The translations under genes were made by a program, and so were the position numbers. Below the pieces are notes generated by a model. It saw only the letters and a list, made by a program, of their open reading frames with translations. It was not told the DNA's origin and ran no database searches. DNA of 7,620 nt, from the NCBI GenBank assembly GCA_031267635.1, contig JAIRYX010000392.1, positions 1 through 7,620 on the forward strand. The letters run 5' to 3'. Origin of the DNA: Planctomycetaceae bacterium. GTDB taxonomy: Bacteria; Planctomycetota; Planctomycetia; Pirellulales; Thermoguttaceae. Of this stretch, positions 1 through 4,963 are shown in pieces. Each line of letters starts with the position of its first letter. Position 1 is the stretch's first letter.

Positions 1-569
1 TAAGAGGAAAGTTCAAATCGGGGATTATTCACTGCCCACCATTTTTTTCCGGTTCCCAACGCATAATAAAAAACCCGTTGAAAATTAGGAGTTGCTTCAT
101 CAGTAATCACAACTCGCCAGAATTGTTGAGGATCTATCAATTCATCAGAATTACTCTTATCTTCCAAAATTTCATCCGCCTGCGAATGTTCGTCTACAAT
201 TTTGAAACTTTCAGGAACGCGATTTTCACTTATCTGATACCCGGCTCCTGCCAGGCACAGTTCTGGTGTGTGAACTCCGACACGTCCGGTAGGACCGACA
301 AAAATAGAAAGAACAACCCAAGCATCGTTTTTCGTATTTTTGTACGTCCAATGTTCGGCATCACGAACTTTCAATTCTTCCGCTTCCGACGGCAACAATG
401 GCTTTACTGAAACTCGTTTCCAATTTCCAATATCTTCCGGTATTTTTTTAATTAAATCAACGTATTCATTTGACTTATTTACCAGATCGTTCTGATATTT
501 CGACATTGTATAGGATGTCGAAAGCGTGACCAACAAAACAACAAAAACACAAACAATAGTGCGTATCAT
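1..569 (-). CDS. Exosortase-associated EpsI/DUF3485 family protein (partial, 3' end outside window)
   Basis: An open frame on the minus strand from ATG 569-567 runs off the left edge, giving 189 codons with no stop. Residues 4-18 are a hydrophobic signal anchor, so the rest should lie on the outer face of the membrane. The diagnostic stretch is at about residues 97-111, VGVHTPELCLAGAGY, which matches the HSPxxCxPGxGW-like motif of EpsI/DUF3485 proteins. A second family-like stretch near the cut end reads FYYALGTGKKWWAVNNPR. In this family the protein accompanies an exosortase (EpsH/Xrt), the membrane cysteine transpeptidase linked to sorting or exopolysaccharide export; its exact biochemical role is unsettled. 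An AGGAGA site lies 7 nt before the ATG, which supports this start. The exosortase gene itself is not visible and could lie to the left. The family call rests on motif recognition, not on a search. Confidence 0.82.
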   Translation of the reverse strand, partial: MIRTIVCVFVVLLVTLSTSYTMSKYQNDLVNKSNEYVDLIKKIPEDIGNWKRVSVKPLLPSEAEELKVRDAEHWTYKNTKNDAWVVLSIFVGPTGRVGVHTPELCLAGAGYQISENRVPESFKIVDEHSQADEILEDKSNSDELIDPQQFWRVVITDEATPNFQRVFYYALGTGKKWWAVNNPRFELSS

Positions 570-576
570 GTCAGAG

Positions 577-582
577 TCTCCT
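577..582 (-). promoter_or_regulatory. Ribosome binding site of the EpsI-like gene
   Basis: AGGAGA on the minus strand ends 7 nt before the ATG at 569. It is one of only two strong Shine-Dalgarno sites in the window and it fixes the start of this gene. Confidence 0.75.
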
Positions 583-623
583 AATTTTTCCAGCAATTTT
601 TCACCAAAAGACAATATAACATA

Positions 624-652
624 ATACTATCATTTGATAGGGGATACGTCAA
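624..652 (-). promoter_or_regulatory. Sigma70-like promoter of the EpsI-like gene with palindrome in the spacer
   Basis: On the minus strand, TTGACG (652-647) and TAGTAT (629-624) are separated by exactly 17 nt; an overlapping TATTAT lies 3 nt further on. Transcription would start near 616-618, leaving a leader of about 48 nt before the ATG at 569. The spacer carries a perfect inverted repeat, CTATCA-TT-TGATAG (627-640), which overlaps the -10 box and could be an operator. Box matches are seen directly; promoter activity is inferred. Confidence 0.5.
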
Positions 653-838
653 AAAGATTTTTAAAACGGATCTTTTTCAAAATTTAAAAAGAAAAACAAA
701 CAAAATTTAACCACGAATGATCGAATACTAACAAGATTAAATACGACAACATACACACAAAAAGTGTTATCACAAAACAAGTTATACACAGAAATCTATA
801 GAAAAATTTGTACATTCACGGTAATAAATCATGTTAAA

Positions 839-1609
839 TTATGGCGTACTTCGTGCCGAAGAAATACGTTCTGTTGAAAGAACCTGTCGAAGCAATGCGG
901 AAATATCTTCGTAAGATTTTTCATTGGGCGAACCGGAAGCGTATTGCATAAAAGAACGCGGTGTACGTTCTGCCAAAGAAAGTAACATAGAAGAAACTGT
1001 TCCGTAATCCGGCTCGGTAATAATAATTCCGCGTTTGCCGGTTTCATCGGCTTTTCTGGAAAAAGTTCGGCTCGCAATTGCCCAAAATGCCACCGACGAA
1101 TCAATACGTTGTAACGTTAGTAACCGTCTCGCAAATTCCTGTCTCGGATCATTAGCATCGTTAAGCCGTTTAGACGAAAGGAGATGCAATCCGGGATTCA
1201 GTTTTTCCGTATCAAGATAATCACCACCGTAAACGACTCCGCCGCTTTGCTGATCCACACAAAAAAAGTTACCGCCGGCATAACAACCGCCTTGCAATTC
1301 GCCATAAGCTTTGTCTAATGCTTCGTCGGCGGTTTTGCAGGTGAGAAGCTCACGACAAAGAATACCGCGTGAACGTAATTCAGGTGCAATATTTCGTTTG
1401 GGACAATTGATAACTGCAACAAAAAGTCCATATTGATTGACGCCCGCCCATGTTCCGCCTGCTTTACGGTCAGTGCCACAAACAACGCGCGGACGGCCTG
1501 ATTGAATTCGCGGCGGCAACGACGGACGAGCAAATTTTTCTTCACGGTTAAGTACCAAAAGAATTGGCGAATCGGAAGCCATTTGATATTGAATTGCTAA
1601 AATTCCCAT
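839..1609 (-). CDS. NRDE family protein (TANGO2-like)
   Basis: This 256-aa protein matches the NRDE/TANGO2 family (PF05742) by several features: an N-terminal beta strand followed by NREE at residues 21-24 (the family signature is NRDE), the GGTWAGVN motif at 51-58 and LFVAVIN at 62-68, then a YAGGNFF segment at 110-116. The length is normal for the family. Eukaryotic TANGO2 is linked to heme or lipid handling, but bacterial members have no settled reaction, so no enzyme function is claimed. The frame stays open to a TTG at 1621. ATG 1609 is preferred because family members begin with Met followed directly by the first strand, about 20 residues before NRDE. Oddities: the usual Cys at position 2 is Gly here, and the signature is NREE. 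No clear ribosome binding site precedes either start. The gene is separated by 269 bp from the EpsI-like gene, which has its own promoter, so an operon is unlikely. Confidence 0.85.
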   Translation of the reverse strand: MGILAIQYQMASDSPILLVLNREEKFARPSLPPRIQSGRPRVVCGTDRKAGGTWAGVNQYGLFVAVINCPKRNIAPELRSRGILCRELLTCKTADEALDKAYGELQGGCYAGGNFFCVDQQSGGVVYGGDYLDTEKLNPGLHLLSSKRLNDANDPRQEFARRLLTLQRIDSSVAFWAIASRTFSRKADETGKRGIIITEPDYGTVSSMLLSLAERTPRSFMQYASGSPNEKSYEDISALLRQVLSTERISSARSTP

Positions 1610-2241
1610 AACGTTAATCAAAAGAGGTTTAAGGTAGGAAGTGTTGAGTAAGTAGTTAATTTCGACACTCTAGTATAATTATAAAAACGACCTCTATACA
1701 AGATGATTTCAGTATAATTTATCATTTTTTCAACTTTTGACACCCCTTAATTTACAAATATTGATAAAATTTTTTGAAAAAAATCCTATTTTAAAATTTT
1801 TTATGTAAAATGAAGGGATAAATGCTGATATGGCATTTTTATTTGAAAAAACTATAATTATTTTTCAAAAAATCGCCTTATGAGCGGCAAGGTGCTCTTG
1901 TCTTATGAAAAAATTTTTGTTAAATATCACACTTATTCGCTGAAATGAACTTTGAGAAAACGATGTGACACTAACGCAATAAATTGTGAAAAAATATCTT
2001 TTTTGTGTTTTTAATATTTCGTGATTATTGTTTAGTCGGTACAATCGTCATGATAAGCAGCTTGTGTTTTTTCTTCGGTCGTTTGTAATAGTTACCGATA
2101 AAAACAAGTGCTGAAAATAAAAATTTTTGGGAATACAAATTTGCGATGTGCTCCCAAAACATAAATCGCTCATTTGAGTCCGATTTTACGCCGCAGTTTT
2201 TGAGTTTCACTTGAAAACGGGCTTTACTATTCCTCGTTTGT
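1610..2241. other. AT-rich divergent intergenic region
   Basis: This 632-bp spacer lies between the NRDE gene (leftward) and the hydrolase gene (rightward), so it should hold promoters for both. Besides the possible minus-strand promoter at 1672-1701, the clearest structure is an inverted repeat TTTGAAAAA / TTTTTCAAA at 1842-1850 and 1861-1869 with a 10-nt loop. A short, less AT-rich patch follows at about 1873-1912. A 61-codon GTG-initiated frame on the minus strand (2210-2025) has no ribosome binding site and no recognisable product, so it is not called. I see no RNA gene. Confidence 0.6.
1672..1701 (-). promoter_or_regulatory. Possible promoter of the NRDE gene
   Basis: On the minus strand TTGTAT (1701-1696) and TATACT (1677-1672) are spaced by 18 nt, and a perfect TATAAT overlaps at 1683-1678. 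The position, about 65-90 bp before the start codon, is sensible. The surroundings are so AT-rich that chance matches are likely. Confidence 0.3.
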
Positions 2242-3342
2242 GTGGAAAAGCGTGTGTCAAATCACATTGTAATTACTATTTTAGTTTGTTTTGTTACGTT
2301 TATACTGCTCCGGGTTGTTGCTCGGTTGTTTCTGACATCGTTTTGTTCCCGATCAACGCAGATGTTTGGAACATCCCCTTGGCTACCGATACGGCGAGGC
2401 GAACCGCGTCAAGATGCTGAAGATGTAGAATTTACAACACAAGATGGAATTGTGTTAAAAGGTTCTTATTTTTTATGTAAAGATCAAAATAAACAAGGCA
2501 TTATTGTTTATTGTCACGAATTGAACGGGTCGCGTTGGGGTGTTTCTTCGCATGTCGATTCGTTGCTCCGGTCTGGTTTTGACGTTTTTTCATTTGATAT
2601 GAGAAATCACGGTGAAAGCAGAATGACACACGAAATCGTTCCCACACCTTGGATTACGAAATTTGATCTTGAGGATGTTCAAGCGGCAGTGAGTTATGTT
2701 TTGAAACGAAATTATAGCGACAAAAACCTAAAAATCGGATTATTGGGAGTTAGCAAAGGAGCGACAGTTGCTGCATGTGTTGCTGGATTAGATTCACGAA
2801 TTTCGTCATTAGTGCTTGATAGCCCAGCTCCGGAAGGGCGGCTTTTTGAACGAAATTGTTGGATTTCTTTATTGCGGGTTCGTCATAGTTGGCGCACGAA
2901 GTTCTCGAAAAAATACTTTTTTCTCTTATTCAAAGCGTTGTTATTCTCTATAGCTTTCCCATTTATTTTATTCTTCTCTGAATGGTGGCGTTGGATTCTT
3001 GGTTATTGGTGCGGTTGTCGTTTTGTGAGTACGCGAGTCCTCGTTAAATTTGTTCAACAGCCGATTTTTATCATTCACGGAAAAAATGATACCTATTGCC
3101 GAGTAGACCAAATTCATGCGTTTTGCCGTAGAATGCCGCATCGTCCGAGTGTTTGGCTGGTTTCCAACAGCTCACACGGGCAAACGGCAGAATGTGCCGG
3201 AGACGAATATGAGAAAAAGGTCGTTGGTTTTTTCCAAAAAACGATGACGCATTTATCAAACCACCCATCTTATTCTTTAGATTCTGTTACCAAAGAAAAA
3301 ATCCCAAATTTCTTACGCGATCTTATCACTTCCACACCTTAA
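2242..3342 (+). CDS. Membrane-anchored alpha/beta hydrolase
   Basis: This 366-aa protein has the order of a serine alpha/beta hydrolase. After an N-terminal membrane anchor (about residues 9-32) comes the entry strand FTTQDGIVLKGSY (64-76), typical of YqkD/esterase-like members. The oxyanion region is YCHELNGSRWG (90-100), then FDMRNHGES (118-126). The nucleophile elbow is GVSKG with Ser171, the acid is Asp283 in IHGKND, and the base is His312 in SSHGQ. The family hydrolyses ester, amide or thioester bonds; the substrate cannot be read from sequence. The position where many members have His-Gly reads His-Glu (92-93). A second strongly hydrophobic stretch at about 225-258, in the cap region, could be another membrane-associated helix. 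GTG 2242 is the only common start after the in-frame TGA at 2212-2214. No ribosome binding site is visible, so the start is less sure than the family. Confidence 0.82.
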   Translation: MEKRVSNHIVITILVCFVTFILLRVVARLFLTSFCSRSTQMFGTSPWLPIRRGEPRQDAEDVEFTTQDGIVLKGSYFLCKDQNKQGIIVYCHELNGSRWGVSSHVDSLLRSGFDVFSFDMRNHGESRMTHEIVPTPWITKFDLEDVQAAVSYVLKRNYSDKNLKIGLLGVSKGATVAACVAGLDSRISSLVLDSPAPEGRLFERNCWISLLRVRHSWRTKFSKKYFFLLFKALLFSIAFPFILFFSEWWRWILGYWCGCRFVSTRVLVKFVQQPIFIIHGKNDTYCRVDQIHAFCRRMPHRPSVWLVSNSSHGQTAECAGDEYEKKVVGFFQKTMTHLSNHPSYSLDSVTKEKIPNFLRDLITSTP

Positions 3343-3384
3343 TTTAGTGCCTCTCGAATTACTTCAGTACATGTCAAGATGTTG

Positions 3385-3432
3385 CAATGCCTCTCAAGGG
3401 AGTTTCTAAAAAATCTCCCTTGAGAGGCATTG
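3385..3432. terminator. Perfect 18-bp stem hairpin after the hydrolase gene
   Basis: Arms at 3385-3402 and 3415-3432 are exact reverse complements (18 of 18), around a 12-nt loop, starting 43 nt after the hydrolase stop. The arms read CAATGCCTCTCAAGGGAG and its complement. A strict U-tract does not follow on the plus strand (TTGTTATTAAAA), so it may terminate weakly, act as an mRNA end-protecting hairpin, or be a repeat. Confidence 0.6.
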
Positions 3433-3543
3433 TTGTTATTAAAATGTTGGCGCTTGTACTTTTTTCCCATTTTTTCATTTAAATTTAGTAAGGTGTTTAA
3501 TTCTGCTCAATCCCCATCGTTTTTTGATATACTCCGTGTACTT

Positions 3544-3616
3544 GAAATTTTGGTTTTCTGAATGGAGATCAAACCGGATTTTACGGTATAACGACATCAG
3601 TGAAAACCGAAATTTC
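3544..3616. repeat. 15-bp inverted repeat
   Basis: Arms at 3544-3558 (GAAATTTTGGTTTTC) and 3602-3616 (GAAAACCGAAATTTC) pair at 14 of 15 positions, and the remaining pair is T-G, which would be a wobble in plus-strand RNA. The 43-nt interior holds a small ACCG/CGGT hairpin. It could be a minimal element or a transcript hairpin. Confidence 0.5.
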
Positions 3617-3673
3617 CTCTGTTTATTTCACATTTTTGGGGAGGGGATTGATTTGCACAATGCTGTAACTATT

Positions 3674-3988
3674 CAGTTGCCCAACCCCAATAAATCCGCA
3701 CGGAAACTGGGTAACTACAATCAATTTTACCGGAAAATCTCACTATTTCAGTCTTTATTTATAAAATTCCCTTAGTAGCTCCGAATTGCACCCATATGCG
3801 CGCCCTTATTCCTTTATTTTTTGTTTAATTTTGATAATAATCTATCCTCGAAAACATAAGGGAATAAGGGCGAGTTTGAGGGCTTTGCTGGCTACTAAGG
3901 GAAACTTGATAAATAAGGGCTGACATGCTAAAACCGTTCGGGTAACGGTGCAGTTGCCCTGTGCGGATTAATTTGGCTTGGGCAACTG
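3674..3988. mobile_element. 315-bp palindromic MITE-like element, copy 1
   Basis: The ends carry an exact 11-bp terminal inverted repeat, CAGTTGCCCAA (3674-3684) and TTGGGCAACTG (3978-3988), extending to 25 matches in 28. Further paired segments lie inside: 3767-3779 with 3891-3903 (13 of 13) and 3801-3817 with 3856-3872 (16 of 17), so the whole unit is an interrupted palindrome centred near 3836. Each end is itself a hairpin; the right one pairs CAGTTGCCC (3951-3959) with GGGCAACTG (3980-3988). It encodes no protein that I can recognise. A related left end occurs at 7476, which shows that the unit is dispersed. No target-site duplication is evident. A non-autonomous transposon is the best guess; a REP/BIME-like structured repeat is the alternative. 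Confidence 0.65.
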
Positions 3989-4080
3989 ACGCCACTGATT
4001 TCTATTGCGGTTTCAAATATTGACACCAAAAAACGAAATCATCAAAAAAAGCCATATCCAATTGTGGGATATACTCTTGA

Positions 4081-4229
4081 CGATGCCTTGCTTCACTGTC
4101 GCTTCCGCCAAAAGCCAGTCCGACCAGTGTGTGGATAGCCGTATTTTTCGGCGGCTTGCATGCCATGCGAGAATCAACGCTCGCTACTCCTCCGTGATCG
4201 CCGACGGGCTATCCGGATGTTTCGCATCG
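4081..4229. other. GC-rich block with potential three-way-junction fold
   Basis: By hand count, 90 of 160 bases at 4081-4240 are G or C (56%), against 25 of 80 just downstream (31%). The stretch can form a closing stem 4081-4086/4224-4229, a hairpin 4094-4101/4121-4129 with one bulged C, and a long arm built of 4133-4140/4207-4214 (GGATAGCC/GGCTATCC), 4148-4153/4199-4204 and 4167-4171/4180-4184. Both strands are also open for a while: plus 4005-4268 from a TTG, and minus from about 4211 to the TAG at 4004-4002. Neither has a ribosome binding site or a known motif. It may be a structured RNA or a mobile-element fragment; I do not recognise the family. Confidence 0.4.
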
Positions 4230-4252
4230 ACAAGTCACTTGCAAATCAATAT

Positions 4253-4363
4253 TAGACCTTTTCTCTAACCCTATCAATAGACCGAACACTATTCAAAAAA
4301 CAGTTATTTTGTATTCACCTGTTTTGCCTAAACAACCTGATATGAAGTTAGAGAAAAGGTCTA
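4253..4363. repeat. 111-bp block closed by a perfect 17-bp inverted repeat
   Basis: TAGACCTTTTCTCTAAC (4253-4269) and GTTAGAGAAAAGGTCTA (4347-4363) are exact reverse complements. The 77-nt interior holds two more hairpins, AATAG/CTATT (4276-4280/4289-4293) and AAAACAG/CTGTTTT (4297-4303/4319-4325). No coding potential is seen. A tiny MITE or a structured RNA are both possible. Confidence 0.55.
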
Positions 4364-4370
4364 TTTTAAT

Positions 4371-4392
4371 CAAAGTCAATTTTATGACTTTG
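4371..4392. repeat. 8-bp stem hairpin
   Basis: CAAAGTCA (4371-4378) and TGACTTTG (4385-4392) pair exactly around a 6-nt loop, directly after the 17-bp inverted repeat block. No U-tract follows, so a terminator role is weakly supported. Confidence 0.35.
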
Positions 4393-4593
4393 TACTGCCT
4401 TTCTCCATTGAACGCCTACAGATGTTCGTAAATGCAACAAAAGTTGTTTTATCCGACTGATGCAAAATGCAGCAACCAACAAAAATTAGAGGATTTTTGA
4501 GAAAATATGATCAATGCAAATATCCCAAACTACCATAAAATTTAATTTTTGAAATTCTTTTTGTTTGGCATTATTTATGCTTATTACATTGAC

Positions 4594-4746
4594 TTACTGG
4601 CCCGTGGGGGGTTCAGTGCATTGTGTGAGTTGCAGGTTAATTTGCCCTTGCCTCAACTCAAGCTGTTCTAGCTCGCTGAAACCCCACTTTTTTGGAAATA
4701 TTCTTTTTTTTCAAAAATCTTTTCGCTTTTGAAATTCGTCTTCCAT
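4594..4746 (-). pseudogene. Possible decayed small reading frame with an internal TGA
   Basis: On the minus strand an ATG at 4746 opens MEDEFQKRKDF, then a TGA at 4713-4711 interrupts it. The same frame continues for 38 more codons to the TAA at 4596-4594. The second part contains FSELEQLELRQGQINLQLTQ, which looks like an amphipathic, coiled-coil-like C-terminus and not random AT-rich translation. An in-frame TAG lies shortly before the ATG and no ribosome binding site is seen. The region also folds (4608-4616 with 4676-4685, and 4626-4632 with 4654-4660), so it may instead be a structured repeat that happens to be open. I do not recognise a family. Confidence 0.25.
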
Positions 4747-4911
4747 TATATCTTGGAGCTTCTAAAAACTCACCACAGAGGATGTAGAATTTTCAAAAAT
4801 CTTTTATCGTAATTGGATAGATAAGTGATTTATGTTGGAACGTTCTATAAAAATTCTTTGTAAGTTTAGTGTTATCAGTAGTTGAAAAATGTTAGAGGTT
4901 TCCATCTGTTC

Positions 4912-4940
4912 AACAAAACGTGTTTTGTTTTACGAAACAA
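4912..4940 (+). promoter_or_regulatory. Overlapping palindromes in the VIT+VWA leader
   Basis: AACAAAAC-GT-GTTTTGTT (4912-4929) overlaps TTGTTT-TACG-AAACAA (4925-4940), ending 23 nt before the start codon. The two hairpins share bases 4925-4929 and cannot form together. This suits an operator pair or a weak RNA switch, but the site is AT-rich and the function is a guess. Confidence 0.3.
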
Positions 4941-4953
4941 GCAATCAAAATTT

Positions 4954-4960
4954 AGGAGAG
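4954..4960 (+). promoter_or_regulatory. Ribosome binding site that sets the VIT+VWA start
   Basis: AGGAGAG lies 3 nt before ATG 4964 (5 nt counted from AGGAG). It decides against the upstream in-frame ATG at 4889, which has no such site and would bury the signal peptide behind 25 extra residues. Confidence 0.85.
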
Positions 4961-4963
4961 AAA

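Larger units (their letters stand above)
3343..4963. other. Gene-free, structure-rich intergenic region
   Basis: This 1.6-kb stretch lies between the hydrolase and the VIT+VWA gene and contains no intact gene that I can support. It holds, in order, the 3385-3432 hairpin, an imperfect inverted repeat at 3544-3616, a 315-bp palindromic element at 3674-3988, a GC-rich foldable block at 4081-4229, a 17-bp inverted repeat block at 4253-4363, a small hairpin at 4371-4392, a decayed reading frame at 4594-4746 and a leader with overlapping palindromes at 4912-4940. The segment 4393-4590 is AT-rich with nothing clear in it. Such a density of palindromes suggests accumulated small mobile elements or structured RNAs. 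Confidence 0.7.

Noticed and set aside
78..410. 110-codon plus-strand open frame
   Set aside because: It lies opposite the EpsI-like coding frame, which has the family motif, a ribosome binding site and a promoter; the plus translation shows no motif.
782..790. TTATACACA, a match to the DnaA box TTATNCACA, in an AT-rich spacer
   Set aside because: I found only this one in the window and no dnaA, dnaN or GC-skew evidence; a single box is expected by chance and does not make an origin.
2025..2210. 61-codon minus-strand frame starting with GTG
   Set aside because: It has no ribosome binding site, lies in AT-rich divergent spacer and its product shows no recognisable domain.
3524..3775. 83-codon plus-strand frame
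   Set aside because: It runs across the boundary of the palindromic element and the 3544-3616 inverted repeat, with no ribosome binding site or protein-like composition.
4501..4516. GAAAATATGATCA at 4501-4513 also occurs at 7538-7550 inside the second element copy
   Set aside because: The match is short and AT-rich, and surrounding bases do not align, so a third element remnant is not supported.
4889..4963. Upstream in-frame ATG extending the VIT+VWA protein by 25 residues
   Set aside because: ATG 4964 has AGGAGAG at ideal distance and begins a normal signal peptide; the upstream ATG has neither.
3343..4963. CRISPR array or tRNA genes in the repeat-rich spacer
   Set aside because: The repeats are inverted and not regularly spaced direct repeats, and no stretch has a tRNA cloverleaf with its conserved T-loop.
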